In this document: positions 17,083 through 26,681 of the stretch, in pieces
Numbering within the stretch: position 1 is the stretch's first letter
Layout of the letters: every line of letters begins with the position of its first letter
Source: Methanobacterium paludis
GTDB lineage: Archaea > Methanobacteriota > Methanobacteria > Methanobacteriales > Methanobacteriaceae
Reading direction: 5' to 3'
Length of the DNA: 64,000 nucleotides
Assembly (NCBI RefSeq): GCF_000214725.1
Contig: NC_015574.1
Location: forward strand, 62,001-126,000
Notes under the pieces: generated by a model
The model's input: the letters and a program-made list of their open reading frames with translations, nothing else
Told to the model about the DNA's origin: nothing
The model's database searches: none
Program-made: the position numbers and the translations under genes

Positions 17083-18090
17083 TTACCTTGCACTGTAGTA
17101 ATCTTTAACCCTTATTGTGTCGTTGAGATGTGGTGTTGAGATCTCGTGGAGCACTGTGTTCTCCATTGCAACTATGGAATGGGTTTCTCCAGGCTCTATC
17201 CTTATTGTGTCGTTCTTTCCAAAGTAGTCTTTACGATCCTCAAATTCAATGTAGCCGGTTCCACTTACTATGTACATTGTTTCGTCCTTTTGGGAGTGAT
17301 AGTGGAACGAGGTCTGGTACCCTTCACGTATGAAGAGCTCCTTGGTGAGGTACTTCTCTGTGTTTATAAGGATCTTCTCGTAGCCCCATGGTTTGTCTTC
17401 ACGGTTCTGGTACTCTTTCCTTATCTGTTCAAGCTCCTTGGATGTGTCTATTGCCATCCAGAAAAGCCCATTTTCCTTGTAGTAACCCAGTTGGTTCTCT
17501 TTGGCAAGCATTGGAAACACTGTTTTTTCTATGTCCCCAACTTCAAAGTCCCCAAAGTCTATTTTACCGTTGGAGAAGTAAACTCCACCGTTTATGTAGT
17601 AATCGAGAATTGGTTTTTCTTTGAAGGATACTAATCTGTCTCCGTTTATTTCAACTATTCCATAGGGTGAAACCATCTTGGTCACAAAAAGTTGTAGGGG
17701 ATAGTCAGATTTTTCGCCCTGTTCTATCATCTTTTTAATGTTTAGATCGGCAACAACGTCACCGTTTCTTATGATGCATTGTTCGCCATCTTTAAGATGT
17801 TCTATACCAAGTTTTATGGCGTTTAGAGTTCCAAGGGGCTTTTCTTCCTGGATGTACTCTATTTTAACTCCTTTGTATTCTTCATCATATCTTTCCCTTA
17901 TTTTATCACTTAGAAAACCTGTTAAAAGGAGTACTTTGTCCACTCCTGCATTTTTAAAGTCAAAGAGCTGTTTGTCCAGGATGGTGTAATCGTCCCTAAT
18001 TTCAACGAGGGGTTTGGGAACTGTTTCTGTTAGGGGTCTTAACCTCTTTCCAAAGCCTCCGCAGAGTATCATTCCAACTGTTTCTGTCAT
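17083..18090 (-). CDS. Sugar-phosphate nucleotidyltransferase fused to a cupin domain
   Basis: 335 residues from the second of two adjacent ATGs (18090); the first directly abuts the SD-like GGTGAT and leaves no spacing. Residues 1-230 are a NTP-transferase: [20 protein letters not shown] is the nucleotide-binding and Lys signature, with RNGDVVAD as the metal-binding Asp region. Residues about 235-335 form a cupin: [19 protein letters not shown] and [11 protein letters not shown]. Fused GDP-mannose pyrophosphorylase/phosphomannose isomerase proteins carry a similar tail, but this N-domain looks closer to short nucleotidyltransferases for sugar- or heptose-1-phosphates. Likely role: supply of an activated sugar for surface glycans. 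A perfect palindrome lies 91 bases upstream. Confidence 0.75.
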   Translation of the reverse strand: MTETVGMILCGGFGKRLRPLTETVPKPLVEIRDDYTILDKQLFDFKNAGVDKVLLLTGFLSDKIRERYDEEYKGVKIEYIQEEKPLGTLNAIKLGIEHLKDGEQCIIRNGDVVADLNIKKMIEQGEKSDYPLQLFVTKMVSPYGIVEINGDRLVSFKEKPILDYYINGGVYFSNGKIDFGDFEVGDIEKTVFPMLAKENQLGYYKENGLFWMAIDTSKELEQIRKEYQNREDKPWGYEKILINTEKYLTKELFIREGYQTSFHYHSQKDETMYIVSGTGYIEFEDRKDYFGKNDTIRIEPGETHSIVAMENTVLHEISTPHLNDTIRVKDYYSAR

Positions 18091-18180
18091 CATATCACCG
18101 TGATATTTTTTTTAAATGATTTGTTGTATATAGTTAGTGTTATGGTTAATATTTCTTTGTTGTAATGTTCTCTTTGCATT

Positions 18181-18196
18181 CCATGTTTAAACATGG
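18181..18196. promoter_or_regulatory. Perfect 16-bp palindrome upstream of the nucleotidyltransferase gene
   Basis: CCATGTTTAAACATGG is fully self-complementary. It lies about 90 bases upstream of the nucleotidyltransferase-cupin start and about 205 bases downstream of the cfbD stop, consistent with an operator. No regulator is known. Confidence 0.4.
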
Positions 18197-18402
18197 GAGT
18201 ACTAATGAACTATTTTTATAATCATGAACTAACTTATTGATTTTAGTAACATTATGATTTTATTTTATATAGATATATCCTACCTTTAGGAATTATTATT
18301 TTATTGAAGTTTAGATCTATAAGATACTGAAATTATCAAGCCCAAAATTTTTTCATGCTAAATTTTTCATGCTAAAATCTCGAATAAAAAAATAAAGAAT
18401 TT

Positions 18403-19476
18403 CTATAAATCCATGATGCCCCTTAAAACATCTCCAAAATCTGATCTTACAATTTTATTTGTTCCAAGGGTCTTTGCATGGGCATCCAGTTCCGTGACAA
18501 CGTATGTATATCCCATTTCCTTCAAGGGTTCCACAATCCTTGGGCCATCCGTCACAGCTATCGTATCGGTGTTTAGTTTTTCTATTGGTAAAGCGTGGGG
18601 TACACCAGCAACAACCACCAGATCAAAGTGTTTATCACTTAAAAATTTCACGGCTTCTTCTCCAGTTACAGGGTATTCGTCCAGCCCCCCAGTTATTACA
18701 TCAACGCTAATTCCAGCATCTAAAAGCTCCTTTTTAATGTTAGCTGCATGCTGTCTTATTCTCGGAAGCCCAACTTCATCATCCAGGTTTGCAATTATTG
18801 TTGGTTTATTACCTGGTGCTATGTTACTAAATTGAACCTTTAAAAGGTCTGAAAATAGGTATGAGGTTTCTTTTTTTGCATTGAGGACAATTGCTATTTT
18901 ATCTCCATTTTGGAACCTTTCAAGAAGGATTTTTGCAACTTCCACCTTGTTGTCACCGTAGGATGGTGGAATGTACTCCCTCTTGGCCATGCCCCTAGTC
19001 TTCTCTATTCTGGTTGCAAGTTTAAGCATTCTGTTCTGGCGCTCTGCTTCCGCGTAGGGTATGACACCACCCTTTGCTGCGGCATTTAAAACAGCTATGG
19101 CCCCTTCAGTGTTGTCCCCATTTCCAAATCCTCCGTGGGATTCAACTGTAATGACCTTGGCGTTTATATTGGCATTTTGAGCGGCTTCTTTAAGGTTTTC
19201 CCCAATTATCATACTTGCACATGTTCCAACAACCCCTACAAGTTTTGGGGAGAACATGGACTCAACTTTGCGGAGGGTTTCCTCGAGTTTTTCAGCTGCC
19301 CCGAATACAAAGTCGTTTTCAGACATGGCAGTGGTTACAACGCGCACACCGTCATTTTCAAGTAGTCTTCCAGTCCTGAAACAGCAGCCATGGGGGCCGT
19401 GTAGTATGATAACATCTGCATTTAAATCTCTTAACGTGTAAAGTGAAGCTGCTATTGGGCTTGGTCTTGGATGCAA
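18403..19476 (-). CDS. cfbD: Ni-sirohydrochlorin a,c-diamide reductive cyclase, CfbD subunit (F430 synthesis)
   Basis: 357 residues, NifD-like. With the NifH-like CfbC it performs the six-electron reduction and gamma-lactam formation that yields 15,17(3)-seco-F430 on the way to coenzyme F430 of methyl-CoM reductase. Cluster-binding cysteines are visible in [13 protein letters not shown] (about 25-37) and [11 protein letters not shown] (about 81-91), typical for the compact methanogen NflD group (about 350 residues, shorter than NifD). The start is TTG at 19476; SD GAGGTG lies about 7 bases upstream and supports it. It is divergent from the M14-like gene. CfbC is not in the window. Confidence 0.93.
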   Translation of the reverse strand: MHPRPSPIAASLYTLRDLNADVIILHGPHGCCFRTGRLLENDGVRVVTTAMSENDFVFGAAEKLEETLRKVESMFSPKLVGVVGTCASMIIGENLKEAAQNANINAKVITVESHGGFGNGDNTEGAIAVLNAAAKGGVIPYAEAERQNRMLKLATRIEKTRGMAKREYIPPSYGDNKVEVAKILLERFQNGDKIAIVLNAKKETSYLFSDLLKVQFSNIAPGNKPTIIANLDDEVGLPRIRQHAANIKKELLDAGISVDVITGGLDEYPVTGEEAVKFLSDKHFDLVVVAGVPHALPIEKLNTDTIAVTDGPRIVEPLKEMGYTYVVTELDAHAKTLGTNKIVRSDFGDVLRGIMDL

Positions 19477-19751
19477 TTTTTCACCTCATTTTTAAAATCA
19501 AAATATTTTTATTTCAAAAAAAATATTCTCAAAAATACTTCTTTTCCCGTTTTATATCGTTTAAATCTGTGATAGATCAATTAAGGACTTCTTGATAAAT
19601 CATCTAATGGATATCTAAAGTTCTAAATTCAGGTATGGTCAGTTATGATAATGTGGGAATTTGGGAATAATATAAGTTGATGATTGATATACATTTGAAT
19701 TAGTATAAAAAGATTTGATGAAATATGTAAGAACATCTATGAAAATGTGAT

Positions 19752-20477
19752 ATGATGCAAATGAAAAACTTATTTCTGCTCCTTCTTATCTTTGGAATAA
19801 TGGGAACGTCTCTTCTTATTAACCAGAACGTTGGTGGTGTTGATATCTCACAGATTACAAATTTTAAAACGTTTGAATCCCCTATGATTCTTGGAAAAAC
19901 AGACTATGGTTACGTTGAAAGAGGAGGGCCCTACGGAAACATTAGTTCACCTATAAAAGTAGCTTACATAACAGGAGTCCATCCTCTGGAATTCGATGCT
20001 CACGATGCAATTTTAGAAGCAGTTATAACCAACGATAATTCCTTAAAATATTGTTACTACATTTACAGGGTCCATGTTACACAGGATGCAGCGGACTACA
20101 ACAAAGGACGGATCAATGGCCAGAAATTGGCCTATGACTATGTTGTGCCGGATATAAAATCTCATAAATTTGATTTAGCCGTGGATGTACACTCAAACAG
20201 GGGTGTTTACAAAGATAAAATATTTGTAGACGTGCCTGCAAACGACAAGATCTCAAGGGAATACGCATTTGAAATTGCCGAAAAAATATCATGGCTCACA
20301 TTTTATGTCCCTCCACCAGAGAAGGGCCCAACAAGCGGGTCATACGTAACCCTTCCCCTTATAAATTCAGGAATACCTACATTTGTGTATGAAACCTACA
20401 TGTACGAGCCCTACAGCACAACTCTGGAGCATGCGGTTGATTTTGTTCAAAATCTGGATAAAATAAGCATAAGATGA
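19752..20477 (+). CDS. Secreted or membrane-anchored M14-like zinc peptidase (putative)
   Basis: 241 residues. A hydrophobic N-terminus (about 5-24, NLFLLLLIFGIMGTSLLI) is a signal peptide or anchor. The rest matches the catalytic pattern of the M14 carboxypeptidase / succinylglutamate desuccinylase fold: H77-P-L-E80 in ITGVHPLEFDAHDAI (HxxE zinc ligands), H147 in DLAVDVHSNRG (third ligand), and E214 in PTFVYETYMYEP (general base). Spacing and flanking context fit. I infer a metallopeptidase or amidase acting outside the membrane, where pseudomurein peptide bridges would be a natural substrate. The start could be any of the ATGs at 19752, 19755 or 19761; no strong SD is seen. It is alone, divergent from cfbD. 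Confidence 0.6.
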   Translation: MMQMKNLFLLLLIFGIMGTSLLINQNVGGVDISQITNFKTFESPMILGKTDYGYVERGGPYGNISSPIKVAYITGVHPLEFDAHDAILEAVITNDNSLKYCYYIYRVHVTQDAADYNKGRINGQKLAYDYVVPDIKSHKFDLAVDVHSNRGVYKDKIFVDVPANDKISREYAFEIAEKISWLTFYVPPPEKGPTSGSYVTLPLINSGIPTFVYETYMYEPYSTTLEHAVDFVQNLDKISIR

Positions 20478-20655
20478 GGTTATTTAGGTTATTTTAAAGA
20501 TTTTAATTCATTTATTAATTATTTAGGCATCTAAGTGAGGAATGAATCTTATTTGAGTAATGAATCTTAGGGCATCGCTTCAGTTTAATAACTTAATATA
20601 GATCTAATTTATACATTCAAACATAAAATCAAACATTTAAAATGATAATATCCAA

Positions 20656-20664
20656 TTTATATAA
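20656..20664 (+). promoter_or_regulatory. TATA box of sfsA, implying a leaderless transcript
   Basis: TTTATATAA is centred about 30 bases before the ATG at 20690. Archaeal transcription starts about 25 bases downstream of the box centre, so the mRNA would begin just before that ATG, and the upstream ATG at 20669 would not be transcribed. Confidence 0.5.
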
Positions 20665-20689
20665 GTAAATGGATCAAGGATTAAAAAAA

Positions 20690-21412
20690 ATGATAGTATC
20701 CAATATAATTGAAGGAAACTTCGTTGAAAGGCCCAACAGATTCACAGTTGTGTTTAAAACAAACGAAGGATTGAATAATGGCCAGATGTTGGAAAAGGCG
20801 CATCTCAGGGATCCAGGAAGGCTTAAAGAACTCCTGCTTCCAGATGTGGCACTGCTTTTAAGGCCGGCACTCAATCCAGACCACAGAAAAACCAAGTACG
20901 ATGTTGTTGCAGTCAAGAAAGATGATTTCTGGGTCCTTATAAATTCAGGATTTCACAGTGACATAGCTCAGGATCTGATTGAATCAGGCAGAATTGGAGA
21001 GTTTTCAAATTACTCTGTTGAAAGACGTGAATACACCTACGGTAAAAGTCGTATAGACTTTCTGCTATCAGACGATAACAATGGAAGAATGCTTGTTGAG
21101 GTTAAGGGCTGTACCCTTGTTGAAGATAGACTTGCAAGGTTTCCAGACGCTCCAACAACAAGGGGAAAAAAGCACGTTGAGGAGTTGACACGGGCGGTGG
21201 GTGAGGGTTTGAAAAGCGCGGTTTTATTTCTTGTGCTTTCAGAAGATGCCTGCAGATTCACTCCAAACAGGGTCACAGACCCGGAATTTTCACAGGCACT
21301 GGAGATTGCACATGAAAGAGGAGTTTCAGTGGTACCATATTCATTTAAAAATATTTACACTGGAGATAAATTGGAAATAAAGCCATTTAAAAGGATTAAA
21401 TTGGAGTTATAA
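20690..21412 (+). CDS. sfsA: SfsA family protein (sugar fermentation stimulation homologue)
   Basis: 240 residues from the ATG at 20690 (an ATG at 20669 would add seven residues but lies too close to the TATA box). SfsA proteins combine an N-terminal OB-like DNA-binding domain (about 1-80, [12 protein letters not shown] and [12 protein letters not shown]) with a C-terminal PD-(D/E)xK nuclease-like domain. The latter is visible as SRIDFLL followed by [11 protein letters not shown] (about 115-145), then the conserved [16 protein letters not shown]. The E. coli protein was first linked to maltose gene expression; the role in archaea is not settled. Its last codons are the seed of a downstream 56-bp tandem repeat. 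Confidence 0.9.
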   Translation: MIVSNIIEGNFVERPNRFTVVFKTNEGLNNGQMLEKAHLRDPGRLKELLLPDVALLLRPALNPDHRKTKYDVVAVKKDDFWVLINSGFHSDIAQDLIESGRIGEFSNYSVERREYTYGKSRIDFLLSDDNNGRMLVEVKGCTLVEDRLARFPDAPTTRGKKHVEELTRAVGEGLKSAVLFLVLSEDACRFTPNRVTDPEFSQALEIAHERGVSVVPYSFKNIYTGDKLEIKPFKRIKLEL

Positions 21413-21620
21413 TGGATTTTTTTTATATTGGAAGTAGGGCATTTTAAAGGATTAAATTGGAGTTATAATGGATTTTTTTTATATTGGAAGTAGGGCATTT
21501 TAAAGGATTAAATTGGAGTTATAACGGATTTTTTTATATTGGAAGTATATCCTTTTAAAGAATTAAACTGGATTATCAGAGATTTTTATATTTAAAAATA
21601 GGACCTTTTAAGGATAAATT
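21382..21620. repeat. 56-bp tandem repeat copied from the 3' end of sfsA
   Basis: The last codons of sfsA plus its T-rich tail (from about 21382) are repeated with a 56-bp period. AAAGGATTAAATTGG lies at 21390, 21446 and 21502, then as decayed copies at about 21557 and 21610. Each copy ends in a run of six to eight T, so it supplies several candidate terminators between the convergent sfsA and ATPase genes. Confidence 0.85.
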
Positions 21621-21623
21621 GAT

Positions 21624-24533
21624 TTAAGACGATTTGGAGCTGTGCTTCCTAACAAAGTACTTCCTTAACTCCTCTGCAAAAAACATAATCGGGATGAATG
21701 TTGCCAGATAAATCCATTCTGTAATTCCAAGGGCTGTGGTACTGAATAAACCCTGAAGGTACGGCACGTAAACTATGGATAACACCACCGCAACTTCAAA
21801 CAGGATCCCCCTTATCACCCACTTATTTTTGAATATGCCCACACTGAATGTGGAGGTCCTTGTGGTCTGGCAGCCAACCAGGTTTCCTATCTGGGCTGTT
21901 ACAATCCCTGCAAATGTCATGGTGGTGGCCTTCAGATAAAGGGGGTCTATAAATGCAAGTGTCTGGCCCCACTGCCACCCTCCACTGTAAAGAACCCAGA
22001 AATACCCTGAAATCACCAGCACAGCTTCAATTGAACCCAAAAACACGTAACCTCGGAAGATAACTGGAAGGTTTAACAGCCTTTCTTTTTTGGATCGGGG
22101 AGGCACGTCCATTACATCCGCCTCTGAGGGACCCATACCCAGGGCCAGCGCAGGAAGAGTGTCCGTTCCAAGGTCAATTGCAAGTATCTGCATGACCCCA
22201 ATGGGAAGTGGAATTTGAAAGAGAATCATTGCAACAAATGGAATGATTTCGGCGGTTTCGTGGGTAAATATGTAGGTTATAAACTTTCTTATGTTCTCAT
22301 AGATGGTTCTACCCTCTTTAATGGCAGAAACGATGGTTGCAAAGTTATCATCGGTTAAAATCATGTCTGAAGCTTCTTTAGCAACATCAGTACCTGTTAT
22401 TCCCATAGAAACACCGATATCTGCCTTTCTAAGGGCCGGGGCATCGTTTACACCGTCACCTGTCATTGCAACGATCTCATCTTCACTTTCAAGTATCGAG
22501 GCGATTCGCATCTTATGCTCTGGCACGGCCCTGGCGAATATCACGTTACCTCCAGATCTGAGAACTTCCATAACTTCATCATCCGACATTTTGTCCAGTT
22601 CTTTCCCCTTCAATATCCTGCATTCGCCCTTTATGATGCCGATTTCCTCTGCTATGGATCTGGCGGTGAGTCCATAGTCCCCTGTTATCATGATTATCCT
22701 GATGCCGGCGTGGTGGCATTTTTGGACTGCAGGGTAAACTTCAGGACGCGGAGGATCCTGCATTGCCATCATTCCCAGAAAAACCATGTCCTTTTCAACT
22801 TCTTCAGGAGAATAATCTTTAAAATCTTTTGGAAGATCTCTGTAGGCCATTGCAAGTATTCTGAGTCCTGAAGCTGCAAGTTCGTCGTGTTTTTCTATTA
22901 CTTTCTTTTTTTCATCCTCTGGAAATGGCACAGGGGTTCCATCAATGGATATTTCATTGCAGAGATTTATGATCTTTTTAGGGGCTCCTTTTACGTATGC
23001 AACATTTTTATCCTTTTTCTTGTGGATTGAACTCATTGATTTTCTTTTTGAGTCAAATGGAAGTTCAACAATTCTTGGACTTTTTTTTATCTCCTCTTCC
23101 CAGTTAAAACCATTTTTACGTGCAGCAACCAGCAGAGAAGCTTCTGTTGGATCTCCTAGAATTCTCCATTTTCCACCGGTTTTCAGGGTTCCTTCTGGTT
23201 CATCTGAACCCTTTTGCTTTATGTTTTCTGATGGTTTTGGGGGAGTGGTTTTAGAAGTTAATCCTGAGGAATACTCATCAGATGATTCAGATTCATCAAA
23301 TCCCTCAGATGATTTAGATTCATCAAATAATTCAGTTAAGTGTTTTTTAGAGGGTTCAATTAGTTTAGCATCGTTACAAAAGGTTGCAGACCTCATCAAT
23401 AGTTTTAACTCTCTTACCTCCTGGTGGGAGATTTCTTCACCTTCATGGAGAAACTCACCCTCTGGATTGTAACCTGCTCCTGTTACATCAATTATTTCGC
23501 AGGGTATCCAGATCTTTCGGACAGTCATCTCATTTTTGGTTAAAGTGCCAGTTTTGTCAGTGCATATTATGTTGGTTGAACCAAGGGTTTCAACACTTGA
23601 AAGACGTTTTATCAATGCATTTTCACTTACCATCTTTTTGGCAGCAGCAGCCAGTGCGAGGGTAACTGTGGGAAGAAGCCCCTCAGGAACACATGCAACA
23701 GTTAGTCCTATCGCAAAAATAAAGGCAATGGTCAGTGTGAACTGTATGACCCAGACGTTAACCACAAACAAAATGAATCCCATTGAAATTCCTATAACCG
23801 CAATTATCTGGGTTAACCTATTCATCTGTTTTTGTAGAGGACTTGGCTCCTCTTTTACGGCCTGTGTAAGCGATGCTATTTTATTGAACTCGGTATTTTC
23901 ACCTGTTGAAAAAACTACAGCCCTACCGAAGCCAGATGCAACGCTGGTGCCTGCAAAAACGATATTTGGCATTTCGATGATGGTCTGGTCATCATCTGTA
24001 ATGGGATAAGAAACCTTACGCACGGGTTTAGATTCGCCTGTGAGTGTGGATGAGTCAATTTTCATCTGAAATGCTTCCACAAGTCTTGCGTCTGCCGATA
24101 TCTTGTCCCCTTCACCTAAAACAAGGACATCTCCTGGAACAAGCTCTGCTGCAACTACCTCCCCTTCCGCACCACTTCGGACAACCCTCGCCTTTGCTGG
24201 CAAAATTTTCTTAAGGGCATCTATTGCCTTTTCTGCTTCATATTCCTGCCAGAAACTGAAAAAACCATTTATTATAATAACAGCGATGATTGCAAATCCC
24301 AGTTGAGGGATCCCGGCTATGAATGCCAGTGCACTGGTGCCCCAAAGAAGCAAAGCCAGAAGATGGTAAAAATTAGCAAGAAATTTATAGATAAGGGGAG
24401 TACCTTTGATCTCCTCTATCTGATTAGGTCCGTATCTATTTAACCTTTTTTTGGCCTCTTCACGGTCCAAACCTTCATATGAGGTTTCAAGTTCCCTGTA
24501 AACATCCTCAGGAGGGAGTTTATAGATCTTCAT
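21624..24533 (-). CDS. P-type cation-transporting ATPase, type II, Na,K-ATPase-like
   Basis: 969 residues with the full P-type layout: N-terminal cation ATPase domain, TM1-2 (about 50-95), actuator domain with LTGESKPV (about 164-171), TM3-4 with C-V-P-E-G-L-L (E284), phosphorylation site DKTGTLT (D326), nucleotide domain, the TGDGVNDAPAL hinge, and a six-helix C-terminus. Ion-site residues look like type IIC Na,K-ATPase rather than SERCA: PEGLL in TM4, THETAEIIPF in TM5 and IDLGTDTLPAL in TM6, where SERCA has N-x-x-T-D. The Ser-Asn pair of TM5 in Na,K-ATPase is His-Glu here. A hydrophilic Ser/Glu/Pro-rich insert sits at about 395-450. No beta subunit gene is adjacent. The transported ion is undetermined; Na+, K+, H+ or Ca2+ export are all possible. 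Confidence 0.85.
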   Translation of the reverse strand: MKIYKLPPEDVYRELETSYEGLDREEAKKRLNRYGPNQIEEIKGTPLIYKFLANFYHLLALLLWGTSALAFIAGIPQLGFAIIAVIIINGFFSFWQEYEAEKAIDALKKILPAKARVVRSGAEGEVVAAELVPGDVLVLGEGDKISADARLVEAFQMKIDSSTLTGESKPVRKVSYPITDDDQTIIEMPNIVFAGTSVASGFGRAVVFSTGENTEFNKIASLTQAVKEEPSPLQKQMNRLTQIIAVIGISMGFILFVVNVWVIQFTLTIAFIFAIGLTVACVPEGLLPTVTLALAAAAKKMVSENALIKRLSSVETLGSTNIICTDKTGTLTKNEMTVRKIWIPCEIIDVTGAGYNPEGEFLHEGEEISHQEVRELKLLMRSATFCNDAKLIEPSKKHLTELFDESKSSEGFDESESSDEYSSGLTSKTTPPKPSENIKQKGSDEPEGTLKTGGKWRILGDPTEASLLVAARKNGFNWEEEIKKSPRIVELPFDSKRKSMSSIHKKKDKNVAYVKGAPKKIINLCNEISIDGTPVPFPEDEKKKVIEKHDELAASGLRILAMAYRDLPKDFKDYSPEEVEKDMVFLGMMAMQDPPRPEVYPAVQKCHHAGIRIIMITGDYGLTARSIAEEIGIIKGECRILKGKELDKMSDDEVMEVLRSGGNVIFARAVPEHKMRIASILESEDEIVAMTGDGVNDAPALRKADIGVSMGITGTDVAKEASDMILTDDNFATIVSAIKEGRTIYENIRKFITYIFTHETAEIIPFVAMILFQIPLPIGVMQILAIDLGTDTLPALALGMGPSEADVMDVPPRSKKERLLNLPVIFRGYVFLGSIEAVLVISGYFWVLYSGGWQWGQTLAFIDPLYLKATTMTFAGIVTAQIGNLVGCQTTRTSTFSVGIFKNKWVIRGILFEVAVVLSIVYVPYLQGLFSTTALGITEWIYLATFIPIMFFAEELRKYFVRKHSSKSS

Positions 24534-24728
24534 GTTTACACTTGATACACTTGAAATGTACCTCTCTCTCTTTCACTGAACAGCTTTAACATTCAATCTT
24601 CAAAATCAAATTCTTACTTATTTTTATAAATTTAAGAACATAAATAATGAAATGATAAAATTAAACCCATTACTTAATAAAATTCTAGAAGCGATTTTAA
24701 CATTTATAAACTGATCTGTGGTGTTTTA

Positions 24729-26123
24729 ATGAAATGTGACGTCTTAATAATTGGTGCAGGGCCTGCAGGACTCTTTGCAGCCAGCGAACTATCTTCTGCT
24801 TTCAAGGTGGTTGTGGTTGATATGGGGAGGGGTATGGCGGGAAGAAGCTGTATGGCTCTTAAAACTGGAAAATGTGGAATTTGTTCCCCATGTAATATAA
24901 ACACGGGTCTTGGAGGTGCAGGAGGGCTTTCAGACGGTAAACTTAATTTGAGGCCGGATATAGGTGGAAACCTTGAGGATTTTGTAAGTAAAGAAGAGGC
25001 ATGGAAGATCGTGCACCAGGTTGATGAATTCTTCTTAAGGCACGGTGCCACCCAAAAACTCTACTCCCCCAAGGAGGAGGATATAACAGATGTTTTAAGG
25101 AAATCAGCTGCAACCGGAATAAAATTCATACCCATAGTCCAGAGGCACATGGGCTCCGATAAAACACCTGAGATAATAAACTCCATAAAAAATGAGCTTG
25201 AAGGAAATGGTGTTGTTTTTTTACTTGAAACAGAAGTTCTTGAAATAATTGCAGATACCCAGGTTAAAGGGGCAGTTGTTCGAAATGAAAAAGATGGTAA
25301 GTTTGAGATAGAGTGCAGTTATGTGATGGCGGCACCTGGAAGGATTGGGTCGCGCTGGTTAGCCGGCCAGATGCAGAGACTTAAAATTCCGATAAAACAC
25401 AATCCAGTGGATGTTGGAGTTAGAGTTGAGGTTCCACAGATAGTAATGGAGAACATAACAGACATAAACTGGGATCCTAAGTTCCACATAACCACTAAGA
25501 CCTATGATGACTTTGTAAGGACGTTTTGTACATGTAAAAAAGGATTCGTTGTTGAGGAGGTTTACAACGACTTTGTAGGGATAAATGGACATTCAATGCA
25601 CGATAAAAAATCTGAAAATACTAACTTCGCATTTTTGGTCCATGTAGAACTTACAGAACCTGTTGAAAACACTACAGCTTATGCATTTTCAATTGCAAGC
25701 ATATCAACAACCCTGGGTGGGAGAAAACCCCTACTTCAAAGACTTGGAGACCTTAAAAGGGGAAGAAGATCCACCTGGAAACGTCTTGAGAGAAGTAACG
25801 TTGTACCCACACTCAAAAGCGTAACACCAGGGGACATTGCAATGGCACTACCACACAGGCTCGTGGTGGACATAATAGAGGGACTTGAAGCACTTGATAA
25901 GGTAATTCCAGGTGTTGCATCCGATTCCACCTTGATCTATGCTCCTGAGATAAAGCTGTACGCAATGCGTGTTGACGTTGACTCTGGAATGAAAACCCGG
26001 GTTGATGGACTTTACGTTGCAGGTGATGGTGCGGGGGTTTCAAGGGGAATTGTTGGGGCTGCTGCAACTGGAATAATTGCTGCAAGGGATATTTTGGGGA
26101 GGAAGGAATTTAAATCGCATTAA
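24729..26123 (+). CDS. FAD-dependent dehydrogenase-like protein (COG2509 type)
   Basis: 464 residues. The N-terminal Rossmann motif IGAGPAGLFAASEL (about 7-20) binds FAD. A cysteine-rich GKCGICSPCNINTGLGGAGG segment (about 49-68) then precedes SDGKLNLRPDIGG, the hallmark of this flavoprotein group, and the C-terminal FAD contact YVAGDGAGVSRGIVGAAATG (about 432-451) is conserved. The family is widespread but its substrate is unknown. No electron-transfer partner is next to it. The start at 24729 is only seven residues before the Rossmann fold and is well placed. Confidence 0.8.
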   Translation: MKCDVLIIGAGPAGLFAASELSSAFKVVVVDMGRGMAGRSCMALKTGKCGICSPCNINTGLGGAGGLSDGKLNLRPDIGGNLEDFVSKEEAWKIVHQVDEFFLRHGATQKLYSPKEEDITDVLRKSAATGIKFIPIVQRHMGSDKTPEIINSIKNELEGNGVVFLLETEVLEIIADTQVKGAVVRNEKDGKFEIECSYVMAAPGRIGSRWLAGQMQRLKIPIKHNPVDVGVRVEVPQIVMENITDINWDPKFHITTKTYDDFVRTFCTCKKGFVVEEVYNDFVGINGHSMHDKKSENTNFAFLVHVELTEPVENTTAYAFSIASISTTLGGRKPLLQRLGDLKRGRRSTWKRLERSNVVPTLKSVTPGDIAMALPHRLVVDIIEGLEALDKVIPGVASDSTLIYAPEIKLYAMRVDVDSGMKTRVDGLYVAGDGAGVSRGIVGAAATGIIAARDILGRKEFKSH

Positions 26124-26286
26124 ACATGTTGATTAAAAACTGTAGAATTTATATAACGAAAGCAGGTTTAAGCAGCATTTGGGTTTCTAAAATTGATATC
26201 CACTTCATAAAATACTATTACTACCACATTACGAAAATTTAATATCATACGAATTACATATTTAAATGTTATAAGGGGGTTGAATC

Positions 26287-26565
26287 ATGGTGCATGTGCT
26301 TGGACAACTAAAACTTGAGAGTTATACGAAGTGGAAAACTTTTTTTGATGAAAGATCAGCTACACGCAAAGAAAGTGGCTCTAAAGAAGCTCATCTCTTC
26401 CGTAACTTGGATGACCAGAATGAAGTTATGATTTTATTTGAATGGGACAATATTGAAAACGCACGGAAGTATATGGAATCAGATAATCTACGAAAATATC
26501 TACAAAACGCAGGTGCCCAAATAATAAATATAACTTACCTCGATGAACAGGAAACAACAGTTTAA
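26287..26565 (+). CDS. Small dimeric alpha/beta-barrel (ABM-like) protein
   Basis: 92 residues. The strand-helix-strand pattern VHVLGQLKLESYTKWKTFF, then EAHLFRNLDDQNEVMILFEW and DNIENARKYMESDNLRKYLQ, fits the antibiotic-biosynthesis-monooxygenase / stress-responsive dimeric barrel fold. These proteins act as small oxygenases, heme-degrading enzymes or ligand-binding sensors; no catalytic residues point to a choice. SD AAGGGGG lies just upstream of the ATG. Confidence 0.6.
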   Translation: MVHVLGQLKLESYTKWKTFFDERSATRKESGSKEAHLFRNLDDQNEVMILFEWDNIENARKYMESDNLRKYLQNAGAQIINITYLDEQETTV

Positions 26566-26681
26566 GAAATCATTTCATTTTAGCCTGAAGATAAGCCCAA
26601 TAATCCTGTGAGAATTATTTCTCTTGTTTTTTTTATTTAACTTGTTTAAAGGATTGTTGATTCTTAAATAATGGTGATTAG

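Noticed and set aside
21382..21620. CRISPR-like array
   Set aside because: The repeats are tandem with no unique spacers and derive from the sfsA 3' end.
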